A stretch of DNA of 64,000 nucleotides from Spirodela intermedia (taxonomy: Eukaryota; Streptophyta; Magnoliopsida; Alismatales; Araceae): the NCBI GenBank assembly GCA_902729315.2, contig LR746276.1:1660669-1724668 (forward strand), written 5' to 3'. Shown piece by piece: positions 14,301-25,490 of the stretch. Positions within the stretch are counted from its first letter, which is position 1. The number at the start of each line of letters is the position of its first letter. Under the pieces are notes generated by a model. That model ran no database searches. It worked only from the letters and a program-made list of their open reading frames with translations, and was not told the origin of the DNA. The position numbers were made by a program, and so were the translations under genes.

Positions 14301-14600
14301 TGGACGTCTATCAGCTGATCTGATTTTGTCAGACTAGAACCCGAATCAACGGTGGACGCAGTGGGTTGCGTTGGGTGCGGTGTGGTGAGTTTGATGAGGG
14401 AGTGGGCTGCTCGTGGGGTTCTCTTTCTGTCTCCTCCTTTTCTTTCCATCCGTCTTTCATTTCTTCCTTGATGGCTCTCACGCCCCCCATCCTCCACTTG
14501 TATGGTGGCGACCAATAGGCCATGTGTTTCGGTTGATAGCTCGATCACAATTATTGATCCATTATTCACAATCTTCCTCACATGGGTATTTCTTGAAGCT
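11400..14600. other. GC-rich degenerate island III
   Basis: A third gene-like GC-rich region without an intact reading frame. The part at 12,180-12,530 matches island II (6,225-6,615) and 14,425-14,575 matches the end of island I (2,830-2,955), including a shared TCCACTTGT and CACAATTATTG. Short microsatellites sit at 12,613-12,630, 13,166-13,200 and 13,860-13,882. A GC-rich block at 11,520-11,720 holds a (GGC)n run and short open frames on both strands. No protein family is recognised with confidence. Confidence 0.35.
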
Positions 14601-15706
14601 CTGATACTCGAGGTTTCGACCGAGGAAATACCTTACTGGTGAGCGCCTCTAGGTTTCCACCTCGACCATACTTATTACATCATAATCACTAATTTTGAAC
14701 GAGTATTTTCCTCCCATCTTCGATTTTTAACGTATTTTCATAGTTTGTTTAATTGAGGTTTTAGCCCCTAAATACCGTATTATTATCTATACTATTAGAC
14801 TCTTAGAGAGCAAAACGTTGCAGCTCCGGCGTTGGGCCTCTGCTAATCTTGTTGTTTTTCCCCTCTCTCTTCACTTCTCTTTCGCCAATCTTCAAATCCA
14901 GGACACAGGAGGAGAAGGAGGATCTAAGAGCGAACCAGTGGGCGCTCAACAAAATGGCTTGTGATGGATGAAACTGAGTTGCCAAACTTGAAGGCATAAA
15001 AACCCTACTGTCACTTAAAATTTACCAACCTTGCCCTAATTTTAACAGTGCAAACGCCCTCCAATGTGAACAATGTGAACGCCTTTACATGTGGCCGATG
15101 GTCCTCCATTTCAGCTAAAGAAATGCAAGCTTCTAGGTTACAAAGGTTGTGCGGTGGACATGGGGACGTGGGGAAGAGGGTTTTCTTCCTTCGAGCCACG
15201 TGTCGAAGACCCATAAAGCCTTGCGTCTTTGATTATCCATCCCTTTTCATTTCACACGCTCTAGAAACTCATAAATTTCCCACATATTAACAACAAGCAA
15301 AGTCAAACATAGTCTCCATGCGTCATCTTCATCTCTCAAATGTTTATTTTTGGATATATACATCTACTCATAAATTTGCTTCTTTTTCTTCAAGAAAGGA
15401 GAAAAACATGGGAATGGACGAGAGGTGGGGGAGGAGGCTGGGACTATGAAGAATTCGAGTGTATGTAGCCGACATTTGACCATGGAAAAACCCTACGTGG
15501 CCATAGATAGTGCCAAGCTCCTTTGATCGCGGTGCCCATGTAAGACTTCATGGCATTCTTGGGTTCCTTGGAGCACCAGCCGATGTCTTAAACAAGCGAA
15601 AAGCTCTACCCCTTCTCTCTTCCATGTATTCATTCATGGCTCGGAAGATGCCCCAGAAAATGCTCCACTTGGACGTGGGAAACATGGCGTAGGGGCCCCA
15701 TGCATG
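14601..15706. other. Intergenic DNA, no gene seen
   Basis: Mixed composition with only short frames of 60-80 codons, none with a recognisable domain. Confidence 0.45.
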
Positions 15707-16145
15707 CACCACCAATACGTGACGCTCAGAGCCCTCTTTAATGTGCCCCTCTTGGCCTTGTGAACTCGTTCGCACGAGCCGGAATCGTTACACCGGTTCC
15801 GGGTAGCCGAGTCCCGTGACAGCCATCAATGCGTGGCTCTCAGAAGTCCCAACCCCTTTAATGGATCCGCCTCGGCCTTGAACTCGCCCGCGCGCTCTTG
15901 GAATCGTTCCGCCGGGTCGCCGGGTTGCCTTGGCCCGTGACACCATCATATCATCATCAATGCCTGGCCTGGTGAACTGGTTCACACACATCGGGATCGT
16001 TCGACCGGGTCGACGCGTTCCCGGGTCCCGCGAGACGATCCATGCATCTTCCCAGACCGCCTCTTCAATGTCCCCGCATTGACCTTGTGAACTCGCTCGT
16101 GCAGAACTCGGAATCGTTGAACTGGGTTGACGGGTTGCCGAGCCC
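15707..16145. repeat. GC-rich minisatellite, about four diverged units of ~117 bp
   Basis: A core of the form GGAATCGTT-N-CCGGGT recurs at 15,781, 15,900, 15,994 and 16,110, so the spacings are 119, 94 and 116 bp. The third unit lacks about 25 bp. Each unit also carries TTTAATG, a CTTGTGAACTCG-type block, a (G)CCCGTGAC block and CATCAATG. The open frames across it on the minus strand are by-products of this repetition. Confidence 0.75.
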
Positions 16146-17350
16146 AATTAGATTCTCGTCCCCCGCAGACGCGGATAAAATTAAATATATGAGAAGGTGG
16201 TTTCCAGAAACGGCCTCCCCGGATAAATAATTGTGTATCTACTCCTTTTTGCATGTGATTTGCGAAGGTAACGCGTAGATGCCCAACCTCAGCACGTGTT
16301 TCCTCTACCTCCACACACGCGTGGAGGACGCATATGATGGGTGACGATGTTACCATTGATGACAACGGCACAAATCTCCTCCTTTGAGGGCGTATTTGCA
16401 ACTTTTTATTTCGGATAGACCTTGTTTTTATCATCTATGCTAGAGAGAGAGAGAGAGAGACAAGGAGCCCGTGAGTCATTATTCCCCCATGGGAATATAC
16501 TCCATCAATTACTTGCTTTCGATAAGTGCATATATATTATTTCTGCATGGACGGAGGGAATGAGGAAGAGAGAGAGAGAGAAAGAGAGAGATTTACATAA
16601 CTTTCAATTCATTTTTTAAAAAAATAATCGTGTACCTTCTTTTGGAAACAGGGGACAGGAAATTTTACAAGTTTAGAATAAAACTTGTAAAATTACAAGA
16701 TAAAGTTTAACATATATTAATTAGAAAGGTATGAATGAATTTAATTTCTCCTCATTAAAAAATGTTAATTTTAGTAGGGAAATTTTATTATTATTAAACT
16801 ATAATGAGAAATAGTTTATTCCCAGGAAATATGTAATTTTGGAAAAATCTAATTTGTTTTCTATTGGATAGTATGCATGTGAATCCATTAATATCAGTTA
16901 CTTTTCAATTTTTATTGAATATGTTTTAATTTTTTTTGCTTTAGTTAATACTGTTGACAATTCGTAGTTGCTTTTATTAAATGTTTTCTTAAAAAAATAT
17001 TAAAAATTGCCTACCTTCAGAGAATCCATCACAATATCTACAAGATGCCTCAAGTAGAGAGAGAGAGAGAGAGATTGAAAGAGACTAGAAAATGCAATAC
17101 AATCATAAATTAAGATTAAAAATTAATTCGACGAAAGCCCACTCATTTTTTTTATTTATCCGATTATTTAATGTAAAATGACTTCTAATATTTCATTAAA
17201 CTTCGTTAAATGTCCAAATTGCCCCGAAGTTCCCATGTAATGGTTCTCAGAGTATGGCCACAGTACATCCTTTGAAAACCTTCTAAGAGGGGTGTTCTTT
17301 AATGGTACTCCATAGAGTCTCCCTCTTTGACTCGGAAATCTAGTGAGAGG
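16146..17350. other. AT-rich intergenic DNA with short GA microsatellites
   Basis: AT-rich sequence with GA tracts at about 16,443-16,460, 16,567-16,590 and 17,057-17,074. No gene was recognised. Confidence 0.5.
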
Positions 17351-17819
17351 AGTTCACGAACGTTCCGAGTGAAAACAGCGGGCGCCCTCACTCGAAAGAT
17401 TTCGCCTTTTTCCCATGGGCATCATGTATCTGGTTATTTCCGTAAAATATGGCACTAATAAAGGGTATATTGGGATTTTGATATATGAACAGGAGAAGCC
17501 GTGCCGAGTCACGCATGCGAGGTGGGGATCGCCTAACAAATAGGCGATGTGATCGTCTTCTTCCCATTTTGCCCCTATATTTCCCACCTCACGCAATCTA
17601 TTCTAATCGGCCCTTTTCCCGAATTATCTGGTCTCATATCCGGCGAACAAGGCTACCCAAACCATCACATCCACCGTTTTTCCGATTTTATTTACTTAAA
17701 AAAATAATTTCCTCGAATATTATCCCCTATAATTCAGGGGCATTTTGGGCAAATAAGCTGGCCTCGGCTTATCTTGGGGTGCGGGCAAATCGCCCGCCCC
17801 CCTCCGTCCAACCCTTTCG

Positions 17820-19010
17820 TTGGACGGATTCGATGCTTCCGAAGCAGCTCACGGCGGCCCTCTCTCTCTCTCATCTTCTAGAGAGAGAATCCGTCGCCCA
17901 TCGCTGTTGGGGTCCATTCATCGACCCACGGTTTTATTCGAAGGGGGTATTTTTTCCGGTTAATTTCTTTGTTGAAAAGTAAAATATTATCGCATTCAAG
18001 GAAATAAAAGCATCCCCCCGATTTATTGCAATGATTTCGGTAAAACTGTGCGATTTGGTCAACCCGGCGAGTTGACAATTTGGGAGCAATTTTTGTTTTG
18101 GGTCGTCTCGGATTGGCATTCGCTGGGGGACAGTGGAATCCCTTCTCCTGCTTACCCAAGTTTCAGAGAAAAAAGGAGAGAGAAAGAAGGAGGTTTCAGT
18201 AGAGCGAGAGAGCAGTAATTGCCGTCGAGGTTGATCAGAGTAGGGCGAGAGAAACGATTAGTGGGGGTGGGAGTAGCTGGGATCTGGTTGGGGAAGGGGA
18301 GGGGGCTTTCTTCTCCGTCGTCGTCGGATCTTCGTGAACCGGGAAACCCTAGTTAATGGCGGGGCAGCGCCCGCGGTGGCGTTAAAGAAAAGACGCAGTC
18401 TTAGACCCTCGAACAGGGCGGCTAATCGGGAGATCTCTGCCCGGATGAGAGAGAAGCAGAACCAGTAAAAACAGAGGAGAGAGAGAGAGGAGGGGGGGAG
18501 GAATAATAATATCGAGGACAGGCCCCAGTCGAGCCAAGGGGCATCACTGCTGCCACCTCCTCCGCACCACCTTCCCTCTCCTCTGGTTTGGACCCATTCG
18601 TTCTCTTCGACCGCATCTCTCTCTTTCTCTCTCTAATCTCTCTCTTCCTGGTTATTTCTCTCCGCTCGCTTCCCTTCTTTCTCGAGGGGGGCCATCTGGG
18701 TTGCCGTAGCTGAGGGGAGGAGCGCGATGGGGATGCCCAAATAAAGCGGAGCGCGTCGGAATGGGTGGAGAGAGAAAGATATAGCGAGGGGGGGGGGGGC
18801 GAGGTGGTCGAGTGGGATAGAGAGAGAAGTTGCAGTGACAGCAATAGCAATAGAAATAAGGAAACGGAGGGCCAGTGCGATTCCGTGGGTGGAGCTCGTG
18901 AGGGGAGAGGAAGGAGAGGCCATGCTGGCGTTGCCCTAGGGTTGCCCACCCGTTCTCCTTCGTCCTTGTCCGGTGGTTCTCTCTCTACCGCTGCTTTACA
19001 GCAATCCGCC
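17820..19010 (+). promoter_or_regulatory. Probable promoter and long 5' leader of the RING E3 gene
   Basis: GC content rises and long GA/CT-rich stretches appear just ahead of the RING ligase start codon. A nine-codon upstream open frame (ATG at 18,356, TAA at 18,383-18,385) follows a typical plant AAACCCTAG element (18,343-18,351). I see no clear TATA box, and the transcription start cannot be placed from sequence. The large minus-strand open frame across 18,422-19,018 reads low-complexity Ser/Leu/Arg from the GA tracts and is not counted as a gene. Confidence 0.4.
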
Positions 19011-20249
19011 ATGGCCATCCAGGCTCAATATCCCTCTCATGTCCTCTTCCTCAACAGGTACCTCTCCCCGGCCGTCCCCTGCCTCTCTTCTTCTCCCTGG
19101 TTTCCTGACGATTAGATGTTCGATCATCGCAGAAGCGAACCAGAGACGAAGAACTCCGAGTTCTCGGCCGCCGGCTTCCTTGACCAGCCGCCGCTCTTCT
19201 TCCCGTCGCAGCCTTCCAATGGAGGTAATCTCTCTCTCTCTTTCTCCCTCTCTTCCTCTCTGTGTAAATGCATCTGTATCTCAAATCTATCCTTGGGCAG
19301 GGAGCTCGAACACCAACCGGAAGAGGGGGAGGGAAGCGGCGGCGCCGGCGCCGGCGGCACCCACCGGATTGGTGTCGCCGCCTGCTCTCAACACCACCTC
19401 CACCACCCTGATAGACCTCTCCCTGCTCCACTCTCAGCAGCCGGCGCCGCCGGCCGCCTTCGTCTCCACCGGCCTCCGCCTCTCCTTCGAGGACCATCCC
19501 CGCCCCCAGCAACAGCCGGGGAATTCATTCCTCTCTTCCCTGTTGACGGAGGAACTCGCCGCCGAAATCAAGCACCAGAAGGACGAGCTCAACCAGTTCC
19601 TCCAATCCCAGGTTCGCCCTCATTTTCCCCAATCCTCCAATCCAGAAAACAGAAACCCAGATCCCCTGCTCCACGGCGCTGACCTCTGATTCTTTCCCAG
19701 TCGGAGAATTTGCGGCGGGCGCTGGCGGAGACCAGGCGCACCCACTACAGGGCCCTGCTGGGGCTGGCGGAGCAGTCGGGGGCCAGAAGGCTGCGGGAGA
19801 AGGACGCCGAGATGGAGCGCGCCGCCCGTCGCAACGCGGAGCTGGAGCAGCGGGTGGCGCGCCTGCGGGCGGAGACGGTGGCGTGGCAGACCAAGGCGCG
19901 GGCAGAGGAGGCGGCGGCGGCCGTGTTGCAGGCCCAGCTGCAGCAGGCGGCGGAGCGGCAGAACCTCGCCGGCGACCCCGGTTGCAGCGCCGCCGGGGAC
20001 CTCGCCGGAGCGGAGGACGCCGAGTCGGGGTATCTGGACCCGGAGAGGAGAGAAACGGGGGGCTCCTCGAGCGCCGCGGCGGCGGCGGGAGCGGGTCGGG
20101 TGTGCCGGTCCTGCCGGAGGAGGGCGGCGGCCGTGCTGGTGCTGCCGTGCCGTCACCTCTGCCTGTGCAGAGAATGCGCCGCCGGCGCCGAGGCGTGCCC
20201 GGTCTGCCGCTGCGCGAGGACCGCCTGCCTGGAGGTCTTCCTCTCCTGA
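19011..20249 (+). CDS. BOI: BOI-type RING-finger E3 ubiquitin ligase, four exons, 332 aa
   Basis: Proposed exons are 19,011-19,057, 19,133-19,224, 19,301-19,611 and 19,701-20,249 (stop included). All introns are GT-AG, the phases join cleanly (47+92+311+549 nt) and the sum is 332 codons plus stop. The start MAIQAQYPSHVLFLNR matches the usual beginning of BOI/BRG-like proteins, and exon 3 carries the basic NRKRGRE motif. The middle (residues about 175-235) is a charged helical segment with LEQRVARLRAETVAWQTKA, the family's WRD-type region. The C-terminal C3HC4 RING uses C285, C288, C300, H302, C304 or C306, C309, C316 and C319, and ends LEVFLS. The family (BOTRYTIS SUSCEPTIBLE1 INTERACTOR and relatives) transfers ubiquitin to transcription factors such as BOS1, limits cell death and acts with DELLA proteins in gibberellin signalling. 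Which substrates apply here is unknown. G/C dominates third positions, unlike the surrounding DNA. The symbol is at family level only. Confidence 0.93.
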
Positions 20250-21403
20250 GCCGCCACCGCGGTCTCCATCTCCGCCGGCGGATGAAGAACTCGGGGAATT
20301 TCCCCGTTTTTCTCCGTCCTTTTTTATTTTCCTTTTCTTTATCTTTTTTTTTCTGGGGGAAGAGAAGGGAGTTTTGGTGGTCTTTTCTCGTGGGGGAATT
20401 CAATTGAATACCTGTATAAATTCTTTATTTTATTTTATTTTCTTCCCCACTAATTTGTTTAGCCCCCGCGATTATCCTCACTGGCGGAGGATCGTACTCT
20501 GCTCCTCGCCTCTGGCGCAAATCATACATAAATCCTTCCCACGGTGCCGTCGCCGTCGTCTTCGTTCGTCTTTTTCAAATCGGAATCAGCGGCGGATGAG
20601 ACGTCTCTCCGGCGGAGCCGCCGCCCCGCCGATCGTCAGGATTCGCCGTCTCTCTGGCGTCCCGCTGTCGCGCGTCCAGGCCAGGTTAATCACTGCTCCC
20701 TCTCTCACCCTAACTCCTGACCCCAACGCCGTTTCTCCCCGCTGGTCTCGCCGCCCCTCCCTGCCAACTGCGGCGATGCGCGCAGAGTGGGGAAGGGAAT
20801 CTGAGATTTGACCGTGCCTGGAGAGGGAGTTACGCCTCGGGACGGCCTCAGATCCGGCCGGAGGCTTCTCCGCCGCCTGGCCGGCGGAGCGGCCGGCGAG
20901 GAGGTTTATTTTGCTTGTTTGCTGACGACGGCGACAGGTACGCATCTACGCCATCCTTCTGACCCGCTTTGTTTTGGTTTTTGTGACAGCAAGTTCCGGC
21001 GGAGGTTGGGATCAGACGAAGGGGGTAGGGGAGGGGGCCGGCCGGTGTGTTGCGTGGTGGCGGGGGATATGCCACCACCGGGCCGCGCCGGTGGTTGCTC
21101 TGAGTGGTTAGAGGGTGGGGGGTGGCGGTGGACTGGGATGGTTTCGTTGCCGGTAGCAACAGCATCCGTCGTCGTCGGGGCGGGGTAGCGTGACGCAAGG
21201 CCCCGGGGAGGGTGGGTTTTGGCGGGAAAAGAGGGAAAGCAAAGAGCCACAGACGGCGGCAAGTGGGCCGAGCCATGCCGTCCTGTGCATCAGAAAAAGT
21301 ACTATGCGAGTCTCTGGGCTCAGAAAAGTACAAGGCCCATCTTCCAATTAACATGAGATCCATATTTTTCTGCCAAAGATGCCAAATAACGGAGGTAAAC
21401 TGA

Positions 21404-21405
<2 letters not shown>
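20250..21405. other. 3' flank of the RING gene and GC-rich unassigned sequence
   Basis: T-rich and ATTTTATTTT-type sequence at 20,320-20,450 suits a 3' UTR. From 20,590 to 21,240 the DNA is GC-rich again. A frame from 20,596 (MRRLSGGAAAPPIVRIRRL...) stays open up to a CCAG/GTTAAT junction at 20,682-20,683 that resembles a donor site, but I find no convincing continuation. It could be a first exon of an unrecognised gene or a CpG-rich leader. Confidence 0.3.
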
Positions 21406-21456
<51 letters not shown>

Positions 21457-21552
21457 AGAGAGCTGCTGGAGAGAGAGAGAGAGATGGAGAGAGTGAGAGA
21501 GGCAAAGAGAGAAATGGAGATAGAATAACAGCTGGAGAGAAAGAGAGAGGCG
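21405..21552. repeat. (GA)n microsatellite cluster
   Basis: Long GA tract (about 21,409-21,449) followed by interrupted GA blocks to 21,552. Confidence 0.9.
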
Positions 21553-22723
21553 TGAACCCGTCCAACCGTCCTCATTAGGTCAAGGAAGCTGATATTTTTT
21601 AAAGGGGATTCCGGACTCCAAGAAGTTGTTTGAAAGGAACGGGACCCTCATCCGCAACAATCGTCGATTTTTTGGGTGTTGAACGGCACATCCTCACAAG
21701 TCATATGCTTTGTCAATTCCTTGGACCGGCGGCCACCTCGTCCACCCGTGGTAACACGTTTTCTCCAGAAAATTCTGACAGCTCCAATTGTCCTAGACAT
21801 ATAGAGGTAGATTGACAGAGGGGGGGCGTGCTGGGATGAGAGAGAGACAGGGAGAGAGAGAGAGAGAGAGAGAGAGGTGCACGTGAAGTTAGATAAATTA
21901 AATTGGGTTGCTGCCCATACTATTATCTCTGGGCTAAACGATTCGACGTATGACCGTTCCCCACACAGAAAGTTAGGCTGAGCCCCAGCTTGTTGACTCG
22001 GTGACCCTTCCAGATCGCAGGGTAGGTGTCACCCCTTCTTCTTATCTTCAAGTCTAATGTGGCTGGAAGAAAATGGGCATGCTGATTCCCATCTCCGCGC
22101 GTAGAATTGCACTTGACATTGGCATCCATCGATCTTATCTAAAAACCGCACTCGAATGGAAGAAAATGGGATCGCTGCTTCACATCTTGACTCATACATA
22201 TTTTGTTTGGGAACACCGCACCCAAGCCAATAGGAGCATCAGGAGACGATAAAAATTGGACATAATGAGAAAGTCAAAGGATGGAAGGAAAACCGCGAAT
22301 GAAAGCAAGAAAAGCGTGAAAGCCATACTTCTAAATATTGTTGTCCATTCTCCCTGATTTCCTTAGGTAAGGGATGATACTGACGTTCCCAAATATTTTG
22401 GGACTATAACTCCCAAACGTCTCGGTCTGTTTCTTGATTTAGCTGATTAGTTCAATATCACATAATATTTTCTCTTTTATGCCTTGGAAAGAGATTTATT
22501 TATATATTTTACTGAAGCCTCTCGTTGATATTTTCTCATCATTTATATTTTCAACCAGCATTACAAATCAACCCGACCCTACTTAATCATTTCATTTGGT
22601 CACTGGGCTTCTCATTGTAAAAGCATCTCAAATAAGTTTGTTTGAGTTCGAAACCTTGTTTTACCGATATAAATTTTGGATGATAGTTTGAGTTATGCTT
22701 TAATTACCAATATTAAAGAGTAA
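21553..22723. other. Intergenic DNA, no gene seen
   Basis: Mixed then AT-rich. Contains another GA tract at about 21,855-21,876. No coding signal recognised. Confidence 0.5.
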
Positions 22724-23730
<1,007 letters not shown>

Positions 23731-24830
23731 TTTAATTATTCATGATTTTTTTAGGTCTTGTTTAGTTTGAATTTTGGAGTAAAATTCATAGAGTATATTT
23801 AGATGAATATTTCTGTTTTTTTTCTGAATTTCTGGGACTTTTGGAGCACATCTGATGAGATTTTTACAGGGTTAAACTTTGGAGTTGACTAATGGATAAA
23901 AGTGCAAAAATAAAAATAAAAGGTAAAGTTACAAAATTGTCCATCCACGGGGGCAGCAGGGCCCAGCCTAGGTGGCAGGCCCGCGTTGAGTGGCAGTCCC
24001 TAATAGGGACTCATGGACACACCACCAGACTTCCTCATTGGCAGCCCAATGGGCTGCCTCGTGAGCCAACTAGAGGATGGATTGTGGCTTGTGGGCCAAT
24101 TGGACGATGGATGTGGCTTGTGGGCCAACTAGAGGATAGATCATGGATTGTGGGGTGATGAAATGCAGATGAGAAAACATAAAAATAAGGTGATTGGAAA
24201 CCGCAAAGCCCATCTATAGTTTCATCTTCAAATCCTGCTTTGGAGGGTACTAAAGAGCCACCAGCCGATGCTGCCACCATCCGTGGTTGATCCCACACCG
24301 TCGTATCTTCGTTTCAGGGAGCAGAAATGCGAAAAAAGGTCTGTATTGCACAGCTTTGTTTGATCTTAGCCCCGTCATTTGATAGACAATCGGGCATTTT
24401 CTGATTTTTTGTGAGATATATCGTGCATAACTTTTAGGAACATTTATATTAGTTGAATCTGCTTTCATCCACTACATTTTTAATTATTTTTTCAAAAAGA
24501 TAAATCTCATAATCCTTAGAATTGATGCTTCAAGAATTATCGACGAAACTTGATTATGTTAATTGTTCTTTGTGGGCTGACGTCATCTCATGTCAGCCGG
24601 TTTCAAAGAAAAAAACTTTAGTATTAATTCTTTTTAAAGAAAAATTCTTAAAAATTAGTACAATCATTGAGAAAATTTTAAAATTGTGCTAAAAATCAAG
24701 ATTATCTGTGTTTGACTTGAAAAATCTCACTAATTTTGGAGCTAAATTATCTTTTATATTAAATAATATTTTATAAAATTAATTGGTAAACTTCAAAGGG
24801 TGTTTTCCTATTTAAAATTTAAATTTTTAA
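23731..24830 (+). repeat. 5' LTR of an Athila-like Gypsy retrotransposon (approximate ends)
   Basis: This block is a diverged direct repeat of 31,066-32,130. Shared landmarks include TTAATTATTCAT, a TAGGGACTCATGGAC block, GGGGTGATGAAATG and TTAAATTT near the end. The two copies bracket retroviral-type coding remnants in the same orientation, which identifies them as LTRs. A ~30-bp motif with G(A/G)GCCAA(C/T)T is repeated three times here (24,061, 24,091, 24,120) but only twice in the other LTR. Both ends are eroded, so I could not fix TG...CA termini or a target duplication. Confidence 0.65.
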
Positions 24831-25490
24831 GGAAAGCCACCATTAAATTTAACTAAAACTCTAGAGATGATTTTTATGAAACATGAAATAGATTCAATGA
24901 GTTGTTGTGTAAAATGTCCACACCATGATTTTCTTAAGAGCCAATTAATAAACATTTTATAATGAATTACAACTTACATTTAGGTAGTTACAACTTACAA
25001 CTTATAATGGATTACAACTTACAACTTACATTTTATTTATCGATATAGTTGATATAGTGCATGAAGTTGTTTTTGAAGATGATGGTATTGTAGAGACAAA
25101 GGAGGTAGAAGAATGCATTAGAGAAAGTATAGAAAATGATTTTGATGAAATGAAGAGATTAGTGAGAAGATTTATAAAGGAGATCAAGGGATGATTGAAA
25201 TATATGAGGTAGAGAAGATTTAGAACTTGAGCCCCTCCTCAAACATTTGAGATATATATTTGAGAGAAATTAGTAAAAACTCATTATTATAGTTTCTTAC
25301 TTGAGCGAAGAACATGGAAATTTCTTTTAAGAGTTTTGTAGAATTGTTAAATGAAAAGTAGCTGATTTAAATGGTATTATCCCTGAAGTGTGTACTCACC
25401 ACATTTATCTAGAGAAATGAATAAGACCCAATAGGCAACAACAATGAAGACTAAATCATAATATTATAGAAGTAGTAAAGAAGAAATATT
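24831..25490 (+). pseudogene. Degraded 5' internal region of the Athila-like element
   Basis: Lies between the 5' LTR and the reverse transcriptase remnant, where gag and protease belong. No gag or protease motif survives and all frames are interrupted. Small repeats of ACAACTTACA occur at 24,965-25,035. Confidence 0.4.

Noticed and set aside
15707-16145. CRISPR-like array in the spaced repeats
   Set aside because: Units are diverged along their full length with no constant repeat/variable spacer pattern, and the DNA is eukaryotic.
18422-19018. 198-codon minus-strand frame opposite the RING gene leader
   Set aside because: Low-complexity Ser/Leu/Arg/Glu reading of GA/CT tracts; overlaps the leader and first exon of a well-supported gene.
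19525-20403. 292-codon minus-strand frame across the RING gene
   Set aside because: Arg/Pro-rich shadow of the GC-rich sense exons, without any domain.
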